Below the pieces are notes generated by a model, which was given only the letters and a program-made list of their open reading frames with translations, did no database searches and had not been told where the DNA came from. The translations under genes were made by a program, and so were the position numbers. DNA of 64,000 nucleotides, taken from positions 1 through 64,000 of the forward strand of contig JBAYVD010000016.1 in assembly GCA_041674745.1 (NCBI GenBank). The letters are read 5' to 3'. This DNA comes from UBA2040 sp041674745. Lineage in GTDB: Bacteria; Bacteroidota; Bacteroidia; Flavobacteriales_D; Crocinitomicaceae. Shown here one piece after another: positions 24,595-31,920 of this stretch; position 1 is the stretch's first letter; each line of letters starts with the position of its first letter.

Positions 24595-25920
24595 ATGAGT
24601 AGAAAGAATATTTTAATAGTTGACGATTCTTTGGAAATGTTGGAGGTAATAAATCGGCATTTGTCGACATTTGGATATTACGTTTTTCAGTCTTCTAATG
24701 TACCGGACGCAATAGATATTCTCAAAAATACCACCATCGATTTATTGATAAGTGATTTGCAAATGCCAGAAATTGACGGCATGCAATTGATTAATTACTG
24801 CCAAGAACATTATCCTCAAATGGCAACTTTGGTGATTACAGGTTACCCATCCGTATCAGGCGCTGTGGACGCAGTGAAATCGGGAGTTTTGGATTATTTA
24901 GTGAAACCATTTACCCAAGAAGAACTAAAAAAAGTTGTAGAAAATGCCCTCTTGAAATCAGATGTGGTTAAAATTGAAAATCCTGAAATTCCACAGATAC
25001 TTCGTGCTAATTTTGGTATGGTTGGGATTTCCGAGAAAATGCAAAAATTGGCTGAATTAATCCACCGAGTTAAGGATACTAAAGCAACAATTTTGGTTCA
25101 AGGTGAAAGTGGAACGGGGAAAGAGTTGGTTGCACGTGCCATACATTACTCAGGAAAATTTGCTAAATCACCTTTCGTTGCGGTTAACTGTGGAGGAATT
25201 CCAGAAAACTTATTGGAAAGTGAACTTTTTGGTTTTGTAAAAGGATCCTTTACAGGAGCAAATGATACACGAGCAGGTTTCTTTCAAGCAGCTGATGGAG
25301 GATCTATTTTTCTCGATGAAATTGGGAATGCTTCCTTGAACGTCCAAACACGCTTGTTGCGTTCCTTACAAGAAAAGGAAATCAACATGGTGGGATCAAC
25401 AAAATCGCAGAAAATCGATGTGAGAATAATTGCCGCAACGAACAGCAATTTACTCGACATGGTGAAGGATGGAACTTTCCGAGAAGATTTATACTACCGA
25501 TTGAATGTGGTAAATGTTGAAATGCCACCCTTACGTGATCGTCCCGAAGATGTTCCAATTCTTGTTCGTTATTTTATACGGAAGTATGTTGATGAATTCA
25601 ATAAATCCAAAATTTCGATGGATGAAAAAGCGTTGGCAATACTTCAACGACACAGTTGGCCGGGGAATATTCGCGAACTCGAAAATGTTGTGCAACGAGC
25701 AATTATTATGTGCGACAAAATTATCGAAGTAAAAGACTTGCCTGATTATCTGAAACTATCGGAACCAATAATTGATTCGTCAATAGCATTATCCAAATCT
25801 CTAAAAGAAATTGAAAAAGAACACATCACAAAAGTTCTGAATTCCGTAAAAGGAAACAAAACGAAGGCTGCTGAAATTCTTGGGATAGATAGAAAAACTT
25901 TACGTCAAAAACTCGAGTAA
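24595..25920 (+). CDS. sigma-54-dependent response regulator (NtrC family)
   Basis: A 441-residue enhancer-binding activator. The receiver domain (about 1-120) has the acidic pair Asp10-Asp11, phosphoacceptor Asp54 (ISDLQMPEIDG) and Lys104. The AAA+ domain (about 140-370) has Walker A GESGTGKE, the sigma-54-contact loop GSFTGA (217-222, Ser in place of the usual Ala), Walker B GGSIFLDEIG and the arginine region FREDLYYRLNV. A Fis-type helix-turn-helix (KGNKTKAAEILGIDRKTLRQKL) ends the protein. Phosphorylated by the adjacent kinase, it should activate sigma-54 promoters; the best candidate target is the gene cluster directly downstream. Confidence 0.95.
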   Translation: MSRKNILIVDDSLEMLEVINRHLSTFGYYVFQSSNVPDAIDILKNTTIDLLISDLQMPEIDGMQLINYCQEHYPQMATLVITGYPSVSGAVDAVKSGVLDYLVKPFTQEELKKVVENALLKSDVVKIENPEIPQILRANFGMVGISEKMQKLAELIHRVKDTKATILVQGESGTGKELVARAIHYSGKFAKSPFVAVNCGGIPENLLESELFGFVKGSFTGANDTRAGFFQAADGGSIFLDEIGNASLNVQTRLLRSLQEKEINMVGSTKSQKIDVRIIAATNSNLLDMVKDGTFREDLYYRLNVVNVEMPPLRDRPEDVPILVRYFIRKYVDEFNKSKISMDEKALAILQRHSWPGNIRELENVVQRAIIMCDKIIEVKDLPDYLKLSEPIIDSSIALSKSLKEIEKEHITKVLNSVKGNKTKAAEILGIDRKTLRQKLE

Positions 25921-25934
25921 AAATCGAGACCAAA

Positions 25935-25959
25935 TACCCCACGTGGGTAATTTCTACCC
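25935..25959. promoter_or_regulatory. candidate enhancer: three alternating TACCC half-sites
   Basis: TACCC-CACGT-GGGTA-ATTTC-TACCC: three half-sites in alternating orientation exactly 10 bp apart, containing the perfect 10-bp palindrome CCCACGTGGG (25938-25947). It lies just after the activator gene and about 90 bp upstream of a GG-N10-GC element, the usual place for an NtrC-type binding site. Binding by this regulator is inferred. Confidence 0.5.
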
Positions 25960-25996
25960 GTTCACAAATTCCGATATATTTTATTTTATATGAGTA

Positions 25997-26018
25997 ATTT
26001 ACTGATTATCAGGTAAAT
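25997..26018. promoter_or_regulatory. inverted repeat between enhancer and promoter candidates
   Basis: ATTTA-CTGAT-T-ATCAG-G-TAAAT is an inverted repeat with one bulged base. It could be a second regulator site or a bending-protein site. Confidence 0.35.
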
Positions 26019-26046
26019 CTAACTATTTCTAATTTTTTGGTAATGC

Positions 26047-26064
26047 TTTGGAACACATTATGCC
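26047..26064 (+). promoter_or_regulatory. candidate sigma-54 (-24/-12) promoter
   Basis: TTTGGAACACATTATGCC keeps the invariant GG (26050-26051) and GC (26062-26063) with 10 bp between them and most of TGGCAC-N5-TTGC. Transcription would begin about 12 bp after GC, inside the first codons of the gene annotated at 26065, which would favour ATG 26092 or 26098 as the true start. Confidence 0.45.
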
Positions 26065-26412
26065 ATGTCAATTATCGAGAAGAAAGATGATATGGAAATG
26101 ATTAGAGAAATAGAGTTCGAGAAAAATGTTGGTCTTGTGATGATCAAACCAAAATTAAAATTCAGCCTTTGTAATTCTTGCCACAACGTTAAAAACTGTG
26201 CGCTTACCTCAAATAAAAATGGCGTTTATCAATGTTCAGAATTCAAAAGAGAACAATTTCTTTTGAAAATGGAAATATCTGAGTCAACTTTTTACGATTC
26301 CCCAAAACAAATAAACGATGCTGCAGGTTTGTGTAAATCTTGCGACAATCGTTACTCATGTTCCTTAATAGAAGAGGGAACAGTTAAATTCAATTGCGAA
26401 CATTATCAATAA
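26065..26412 (+). CDS. small protein with two identical CX2CX5CX11C metal-binding modules
   Basis: A 115-residue protein (or 106/104 if translation starts at the Met codons 26092/26098). It has two copies of one cysteine module: C36-C39-C45-C57 and C90-C93-C99-C111, both spaced CX2CX5CX11C, each beginning LCxSC and followed by a segment ending in CSEF or CEHY. Four Cys per module suggest a zinc or iron-sulfur site. No characterised family comes to mind. It lies 9 nt upstream of glutamate dehydrogenase and directly downstream of the putative sigma-54 promoter, so it may be a redox- or metal-sensing partner of the operon (inference). Confidence 0.75.
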   Translation: MSIIEKKDDMEMIREIEFEKNVGLVMIKPKLKFSLCNSCHNVKNCALTSNKNGVYQCSEFKREQFLLKMEISESTFYDSPKQINDAAGLCKSCDNRYSCSLIEEGTVKFNCEHYQ

Positions 26413-26421
26413 TTTATAAAA

Positions 26422-27699
26422 ATGGAAATCAAGGAAAAACAAAAAAAAGGAATGTATGAAAGCGTGCTTGAGCAATTCGATAAAGCCGCAGACACAATGA
26501 ATTTAAATCCAAATATTCGCCGCATTTTAGCTGCTACGAATAACGAAATAGTTGTACACTTTCCTGTGCGACTAGACAATGGGGATATGGAAATTTTTAC
26601 GGGTTATAGAGTTCAACATAACAATGCACTTGGACCTTACAAAGGTGGTTTGCGTTATCACCCAACGGTTGATATTGATGCAGCAAGAGCTTTAGCGATG
26701 TGGATGACCTGGAAAACGTCTTTGGCTGGTTTGCCTTATGGTGGTGGAAAAGGAGGAATCATGATGGATCCTAAGAAATATTCTATCGGTGAATTAGAAA
26801 GAATTACCCGTCGATTTACCTATGCATTAGGTGACAATATCGGGCCAGAGCACGATATTCCAGCTCCAGATGTTAACACAAATGCTCAAATCATGGCTTG
26901 GATGGCAGATACATTCATGGCTACAAAACACCCTTCAGAAAGATCAAAATACGGTCACGTGGTTACAGGAAAACCAGTTGGATCCGGAGGATTAGAAGGA
27001 AGGGACAGAGCGACTGGTTATGGCGTAGTAAGTACACTTAAAGCTTGGGCAGAATGGAAAAATGTAGATTTAAAAGATAAAAAATACATCGTTCAAGGAT
27101 TTGGAAATGTTGGACAGTGGGCTTCTGTTTTCATGGAAGAATTAGGTGCAAAATTGACAGCTGTTCAAGATGCTTCTGGAACTATTTACAAAGAAGATGG
27201 AATTTCTCCAACGGAATTATTGGAATACACAAAACTTAACGGCGGAAATATAGTTGGTTTCCCAGGTGCAGTAACGATAGACAATAACTTGTTTTTTGGA
27301 TTAGAATGCGACATTCTTATTCCTGCAGCTTTGGGTAACCAAATTACGGAGGACAATGCGGGAGTCATTAAAGCAAGAGTAATTGCTGAAGGTGCAAATG
27401 GACCAACAAATCCAGCTGCCGACGAAATTCTTAAAACAATGGGCGTTTCTGTAATTCCAGATATTCTATGCAACGCAGGAGGAGTAACAGCGAGTTATTT
27501 TGAATGGTTACAAAACCGAAACGGTGAAATCTGGCAAATGGAGGATGTAATTATGAAATTGGAGAAAAAGTTAATTAATGCTTTCCAAAAGGTTATAAAA
27601 GTTTCTGAGGAATTTAATACGGATTTAAGAATGGCTGCATATATTGTTGCAATTCAGCGCATTGAATTGACTTACAGAGAAAGAGGAGTTTTCCCTTAA
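26422..27699 (+). CDS. gdhA: glutamate dehydrogenase (Glu/Leu/Phe/Val dehydrogenase family)
   Basis: A 425-residue enzyme interconverting glutamate and 2-oxoglutarate plus ammonium with NAD(P). Conserved segments are YRVQHNNALGPYKGGLRYHP, the catalytic-lysine region LPYGGGKGGI, DIPAPDVNTN and the Rossmann motif GFGNVGQWAS. The length and the GYGVVSTLKAWAEW segment fit the hexameric bacterial/archaeal type of about 420 residues, not the 450-residue E. coli type. Coenzyme preference cannot be read safely. It is followed after 16 nt by transhydrogenase genes, so NADH/NADPH produced or used by this step could be rebalanced by the next products (inference). Confidence 0.93.
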   Translation: MEIKEKQKKGMYESVLEQFDKAADTMNLNPNIRRILAATNNEIVVHFPVRLDNGDMEIFTGYRVQHNNALGPYKGGLRYHPTVDIDAARALAMWMTWKTSLAGLPYGGGKGGIMMDPKKYSIGELERITRRFTYALGDNIGPEHDIPAPDVNTNAQIMAWMADTFMATKHPSERSKYGHVVTGKPVGSGGLEGRDRATGYGVVSTLKAWAEWKNVDLKDKKYIVQGFGNVGQWASVFMEELGAKLTAVQDASGTIYKEDGISPTELLEYTKLNGGNIVGFPGAVTIDNNLFFGLECDILIPAALGNQITEDNAGVIKARVIAEGANGPTNPAADEILKTMGVSVIPDILCNAGGVTASYFEWLQNRNGEIWQMEDVIMKLEKKLINAFQKVIKVSEEFNTDLRMAAYIVAIQRIELTYRERGVFP

Positions 27700-27715
27700 T
27701 TTTTAAAAGTAAAAA

Positions 27716-28939
27716 ATGAATTATTCAATTGGAGTTGTAAAAGAACAAGACAAAGAAACTAGGGTAAGTTTAACGCCCGATAATGCAAAGCGAATTGTTC
27801 AAACTTTAGGGATAAATGTATGGATTGAAACCGGCGCTGGAAACAGTGCTGGTTTCTCCGACATGGATTATAAAAATGCTGGTGCTGAAATTGCAACGTC
27901 AAATGAGATCGTGAATAACTCAGACTTATTGTTGTGCATTCATAATTTTGATTTAATTGCAAAAGCGGAAAAACCAGTTAAAGTTATTTGTTTCTCTAAT
28001 CCATTGTATCATTTCAATACCTTATTACCGCTTCTCAAACATAATATTGATATGTATAGCTTGGACCTTATTCCAAGAACCTCCAAAGCTCAAGCCATGG
28101 ATACGCTTTCATCCATGGCTTCTTTGTCCGGATACAAAGCGGTAATCAAAGGAGCAGAATTGTACAACTCTGTTTTGCCAATGTTCTCAACAGCAGCAGG
28201 TACGATACGACCAGCGAAAGTACTAGTATTAGGCGCAGGAGTTGCAGGTTTACAAGCTATCGCGACGGCAAAAAGACTAGGAGCGATTGTTAGCGCTTTT
28301 GATGTAAGAAGAGCAGCAGGGGAAGAAGTTAGAAGTTTAGGTGCAAAGTTTATTGAAGTTGAAGGCGCTGAAGAGAGTGCTATAAACACAGGCTACGCAA
28401 TAGAACAAAGTATTGACTATCTCAACAAACAAAAAGAATTGATAGACAAACACGTGAGTGAGTCGGCAATTGTAATCGCAACGGCGAATATTCCCGGGAA
28501 GAAAGCCCCGCTTTTGATTGAAAGAATTAGTGTGGAAAAAATGAAAAGTGGCTCTGTAATTATTGACCTTGCAGCAGATCAAGGAGGTAATTGTGAGGTA
28601 ACGCAAAATGGAAAAACGATTGATCACAATGGGGTGTTGGTAGTAGGAAATTCATTTTTGTCGAGAGAAACATCCCACTCAGCATCAAATTTATTGTCAA
28701 CAAATTACTATAATTTTATTCAACATTTACTAGAGGTAGAAAAAACGAGAAAAACGGACGATCCTATTGTTGAAGGTTGTAAAGTTATTATTGAAGGAAA
28801 AATCGTAAATGAAAGAGTGAAAGCTCAAATAAATGCGTTTGACGCTTCAATAAAGTTAGATGAACCAATGGTTGAAAGTTGTGAAGTAAGTGCTAAAGGA
28901 AAAACTGTTAACGAAAGAGCGAAAGCTCAAATAAATTAA
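27716..28939 (+). CDS. pntA: proton-translocating NAD(P) transhydrogenase subunit alpha 1, with duplicated C-terminal tail
   Basis: A 407-residue NAD(H)-binding component of the transhydrogenase that exchanges hydride between NADH and NADP+ driven by the proton gradient. Alanine-dehydrogenase-like signatures are visible: IGVVKEQDKETRVSLTP, the NAD-binding VLVLGAGVAGLQAIATAKRLGA and DLAADQGGNCE. The usual protein ends near residue 340. Here about 65 extra residues contain two copies of a 26-residue unit (residues 348-373 and 382-407), both of the form D-P-(I/M)-V-E-x-C-x-V-x-x-x-G-K-x-V-N-E-R-x-K-A-Q-I-N. Such a tail is unusual for this family. The gene is 10 nt upstream of the alpha-2 subunit. 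Confidence 0.92.
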   Translation: MNYSIGVVKEQDKETRVSLTPDNAKRIVQTLGINVWIETGAGNSAGFSDMDYKNAGAEIATSNEIVNNSDLLLCIHNFDLIAKAEKPVKVICFSNPLYHFNTLLPLLKHNIDMYSLDLIPRTSKAQAMDTLSSMASLSGYKAVIKGAELYNSVLPMFSTAAGTIRPAKVLVLGAGVAGLQAIATAKRLGAIVSAFDVRRAAGEEVRSLGAKFIEVEGAEESAINTGYAIEQSIDYLNKQKELIDKHVSESAIVIATANIPGKKAPLLIERISVEKMKSGSVIIDLAADQGGNCEVTQNGKTIDHNGVLVVGNSFLSRETSHSASNLLSTNYYNFIQHLLEVEKTRKTDDPIVEGCKVIIEGKIVNERVKAQINAFDASIKLDEPMVESCEVSAKGKTVNERAKAQIN

Positions 28940-28949
28940 TCAAAATATC

Positions 28950-29267
28950 ATGTTAGAATTTTTAACAGGGAACCAAGCATCCCTCTATTTTATTATTCTT
29001 TGTATTTTTTTAGGAGTTGAGATTATCGCTAATGTTCCAGCGATTTTACACACACCATTAATGTCTGGTGCAAATGCAATTAGTGGCGTAATCTTGACGG
29101 GAGCCATAATCGTAATGACAAGATTGGCACCTGATGACTATCTCAACCTAACGCTAGGCTTCATTGCTGTTCTTTTGGGAACACTGAATATTTCTGGAGG
29201 ATTTTTTGTTACTGGACGAATTTTATCCATGTTTTCCAATAAGAAAAAGTCTATACCTAAAAATTAA
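28950..29267 (+). CDS. pntAB: NAD(P) transhydrogenase subunit alpha 2 (membrane)
   Basis: A 105-residue membrane subunit with about three hydrophobic helices (SLYFIILCIFLGVEIIANVP, ISGVILTGAIIVM, LTLGFIAVLLGTLNISGGFFVTGRIL). It contains VPAILHTPLMSGANAISG, the hallmark of this family (PntAB/domain II). It works with the subunits encoded on either side to form the proton channel. The three-polypeptide arrangement (alpha-1, alpha-2, beta) differs from the two-gene E. coli type. Confidence 0.94.
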   Translation: MLEFLTGNQASLYFIILCIFLGVEIIANVPAILHTPLMSGANAISGVILTGAIIVMTRLAPDDYLNLTLGFIAVLLGTLNISGGFFVTGRILSMFSNKKKSIPKN

Positions 29268-29273
29268 TAAGTA

Positions 29274-30668
29274 ATGAAAATATTCATTGATTTGAGCTAT
29301 TTGCTCGCAATACTCTCTTTTATTGTTGGTTTAAAATACCTGAGTTACCCTTCCAAAGCAAAGCAAGGAAATTTAATGGCTGGAATTGGGATGACATTAG
29401 CAATTGTTTCAACAGTTATCGGTTCTTTTTATGGTAACGACTGGAATATAAATTTAATATTGATACTAGTCGCAGTTGGAATAGGAACGTGGTTAGGAAA
29501 GAAAATGTCAGACCGTGCTGAAATGACAGAGATGCCTCAACTTGTTTCTTTGTTCAATGCACTTGGTGGAGGTTGTGCTTTATTGCTTGGAATTATTGAG
29601 TCGCAACAAGTTCAAAATGCTGACGATAGAATAGCTCAAATTGTGCTATTAGCAGGAATGATAATAGGTGCAGCATCTTTTACAGGAAGTATTGTTGCTT
29701 ATTACAAATTGAGCGGAAAGAAAATTGATGTGAACGGAACACTGATTGTTGTGCTTTCAAGGTTGACATTAACAACAGTTATTGTACTTCCAACTCTTGT
29801 TACTTTGCAGGTTTTCCAAATTTCTTTACCTGCGGAAGCTATTATTTTAGGTGCTATCGGTCTTTCATACGGGGTATTTTTTGTTATTCCAATCGGAGGG
29901 GCAGATATGCCAGTCGTAATTTCTTTGCTAAACTCTTTAACGGGTGTAGCAACAGCGTTGGCAGGTATTCTATACGTAAATGTATTGATGATTGCTGGTG
30001 GAATCCTCGTAGGAGCTGCAGGAATTTTACTCACACTCATGATGTGTAAAGCAATGAACCGGTCATTATGGAATGTGCTTTCTGGGAAATTTAAAAGTGG
30101 AAAACAACTTGGAAATTCTACTGCTGTGGAACTAGACATTCGAAGTATTACCATGGGTGAATTTACTACCCAAATGGCTTTTGCTAATAAAGTTGGGATA
30201 ATTCCTGGATACGGTTTAGCAGTAGCACAGGCACAACACATCTGTTCTCAGTTGGACAAAACATTGGAAAGCAAAGGTGTTGAAGTGCATTACATTATTC
30301 ATCCAGTTGCTGGTCGTATGCCCGGACATATGAATGTATTATTGGCAGAAGCAGATGTTCCCTACGAAAAATTACGAGAGATGGATGAAGTAAATCATGA
30401 AATGAACACCTATGATTTATTGATTGTTATTGGCGCAAACGATGTTGTAAATCCAGCAGCTGAAAAAGATGAAAATAGCCCAATTTATGGAATGCCTATT
30501 ATTAAAGCCTACAACGCAAAACAGGTTGTGGTTATCAAACGTGGAATGAGCAAAGGCTATGCTGGAGTTGAAAATAGTCTTTTCGGTGAAGCAAATTGTA
30601 GAATGGTTTTCGCCGATGCAAAAGCAGCATTGAACGAAGCCAATATCGAATTGAAAAGAATTGCTTAG
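29274..30668 (+). CDS. pntB: NAD(P) transhydrogenase subunit beta (PntB)
   Basis: A 464-residue protein with about eight to nine N-terminal membrane helices and a C-terminal NADP(H)-binding domain (about 290-464) marked by IIPGYGLAVAQAQH, HPVAGRMPGHMNVLLAEA, LIVIGANDVVNPAA and VVVIKRGMSKGYAGVEN. It completes the transhydrogenase. Its stop overlaps the upstream end of the frame of the next gene, whose ATG lies 12 nt downstream, so the genes are co-transcribed. Confidence 0.96.
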   Translation: MKIFIDLSYLLAILSFIVGLKYLSYPSKAKQGNLMAGIGMTLAIVSTVIGSFYGNDWNINLILILVAVGIGTWLGKKMSDRAEMTEMPQLVSLFNALGGGCALLLGIIESQQVQNADDRIAQIVLLAGMIIGAASFTGSIVAYYKLSGKKIDVNGTLIVVLSRLTLTTVIVLPTLVTLQVFQISLPAEAIILGAIGLSYGVFFVIPIGGADMPVVISLLNSLTGVATALAGILYVNVLMIAGGILVGAAGILLTLMMCKAMNRSLWNVLSGKFKSGKQLGNSTAVELDIRSITMGEFTTQMAFANKVGIIPGYGLAVAQAQHICSQLDKTLESKGVEVHYIIHPVAGRMPGHMNVLLAEADVPYEKLREMDEVNHEMNTYDLLIVIGANDVVNPAAEKDENSPIYGMPIIKAYNAKQVVVIKRGMSKGYAGVENSLFGEANCRMVFADAKAALNEANIELKRIA

Positions 30669-30679
30669 TGATAGAAATT

Positions 30680-31078
30680 ATGACAAACAAAAGTGAAAAT
30701 ATTATACTTGAGAAAAGGGAATTCCAAATTATAAAGGAATTGATAGCGCCAATTGTGGATAGTCCTAATTTGTTAAACAAATGCATTACTCGATTGAAAA
30801 GAGAAATGGATAAAGCTATTGTTTTGGATGAAAATGATTTTCCTGCAGAAACAATACGAATGAACAGTATTGTAGATATACAAACGCCATATGGGGATAT
30901 GAAACTACAACTAGTTTTTCCAGAACACACCAATTCTGCCCAGAAGAAAATATCATTGCTTACCCCAATGGGCTCAGGATTAATTGGTTATTCTGTTGGA
31001 GATGAAATACTATGGCATTTTCCGCAAGGCGAACAAATAATTAAAATCATAAAAGTTACTGCGTCTGAATTCGCTTAA
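30680..31078 (+). CDS. GreA/GreB-family RNA-polymerase-binding factor, Rnk-like
   Basis: A 132-residue protein with a short N-terminal helical part (ILEKREFQIIKELI) and a C-terminal FKBP-like domain with ISLLTPMGSGLIGYSVGDEILWHFP, the signature of the GreA/GreB C-terminal domain as found in Rnk. It lacks the long coiled coil with acidic tip that GreA inserts into RNA polymerase, so transcript cleavage is unlikely; Rnk-type proteins bind polymerase without that activity. ATG 30680 is used rather than GTG 30668, which touches the pntB stop. Last gene of the cluster, followed by hairpins at 31125 and 31192. Confidence 0.82.
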   Translation: MTNKSENIILEKREFQIIKELIAPIVDSPNLLNKCITRLKREMDKAIVLDENDFPAETIRMNSIVDIQTPYGDMKLQLVFPEHTNSAQKKISLLTPMGSGLIGYSVGDEILWHFPQGEQIIKIIKVTASEFA

Positions 31079-31124
31079 AACAGTTAAGACCCTTGGATTA
31101 CAAATCTATGGTTTAGATCGACAG

Positions 31125-31160
31125 CAAATGGCGCCGCGTAAGTAGCGCCATTTGTGTTTC
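31125..31160 (+). terminator. hairpin after the transhydrogenase cluster
   Basis: A perfect 10-bp stem CAAATGGCGC / GCGCCATTTG with a 10-nt loop, followed only by TGTTTC, so it is a weak terminator or an mRNA 3' end stabiliser. Confidence 0.55.
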
Positions 31161-31191
31161 TTGGCCAAATTAAAAGAGAACAGGGATTAGA

Positions 31192-31230
31192 AAGCCGAGT
31201 CCCGATAGCTATCGGGATTCGGCTTTTTTT
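31192..31230 (+). terminator. strong terminator upstream of miaE
   Basis: AAGCCGAGTCCCGATAG / CTATCGGGATTCGGCTT: a long near-perfect stem with a T-run. It ends transcription from the 23.5-31.1 kb cluster. Confidence 0.85.
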
Positions 31231-31287
31231 ATCCATGCCTTTTCTCTGCTCTCTATTCTCGCTTCTCTGTTCTCCATCAAAATTCTT

Positions 31288-31295
31288 TAACTTTG
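31288..31295 (+). promoter_or_regulatory. TAnnTTTG promoter box of miaE
   Basis: TAACTTTG, 23 nt before the ATG at 31318. CTG about 18 bp upstream is a weak -33 element. Confidence 0.5.
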
Positions 31296-31317
31296 ACGAA
31301 TAAATAAAATCAAAAAA

Positions 31318-31899
31318 ATGCTCGGCCTCAAATTAGCAACCGACCCACGTTGGGTAAATATCGTAGAATCAAACATTGAAGAAATTCTAACGGATCATGC
31401 TTGGTGCGAACAAAAAGCAGCGACGAATGCCATTTCCATTATCGTCAACAATTCGGAAAAACCAGAGTTGGTAACGGATATGATTGCTTTGGTGAAAGAA
31501 GAAATGGAGCATTTTGAAATGGTGCATGAATTGATAAAATCACGCGGATTGGAATTGGGTCGTGAACGAAAAGATTCGTATGTCAATGAATTGGCTCGTT
31601 TCATGAAAAAAGACGGAAGCCGCGATCAAGCTTTGGTCGACCGTTTGCTGTTTTCGGCGATGATTGAAGCGAGAAGCTGTGAGCGATTCAGAACGCTCTC
31701 CCTAAACATCAAAGACGAAGCTTTAGCGAAGTTTTACCACGAGTTAATGGTTTCCGAAGCTGGACATTACACCATGTTTCTAAAATACGCTAGAAAGTAC
31801 GGAAAACAAGTAGAAGTAGACGGTCGTTGGCAAGAATGGATCGATTTTGAAGCGGAAGTTATTCAACGCTACGGCAAGGAAGAGACGATTCACGGTTAA
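31318..31899 (+). CDS. miaE: tRNA 2-methylthio-isopentenyl-adenosine hydroxylase MiaE
   Basis: A 193-residue ferritin-like diiron enzyme that hydroxylates the isopentenyl side chain of ms2i6A37 in tRNA, using O2. The sequence has the expected Glu and ExxH ligands: KEEMEHFEMVHE, an EARSCERF helix and SEAGHYTMF. The region DHAWCEQKAATNA near residue 30 is typical. It is a single gene with its own promoter, followed by a convergent T9SS gene whose stop lies 21 nt beyond. Confidence 0.93.
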   Translation: MLGLKLATDPRWVNIVESNIEEILTDHAWCEQKAATNAISIIVNNSEKPELVTDMIALVKEEMEHFEMVHELIKSRGLELGRERKDSYVNELARFMKKDGSRDQALVDRLLFSAMIEARSCERFRTLSLNIKDEALAKFYHELMVSEAGHYTMFLKYARKYGKQVEVDGRWQEWIDFEAEVIQRYGKEETIHG

Positions 31900-31920
31900 A
31901 TCCGACTTTTGAAAGCAGGA

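Noticed and set aside
26413..26421. Separate promoter for glutamate dehydrogenase
   Set aside because: Only 9 nt separate it from the Cys-rich gene; no TAnnTTTG or -24/-12 element fits there.
31079..31190. Possible tRNA-like sequence between the Rnk-like gene and miaE
   Set aside because: There is a hairpin but no cloverleaf, no GTTCRA-type arm and no CCA-proximal acceptor pairing; it reads as terminators and spacer.
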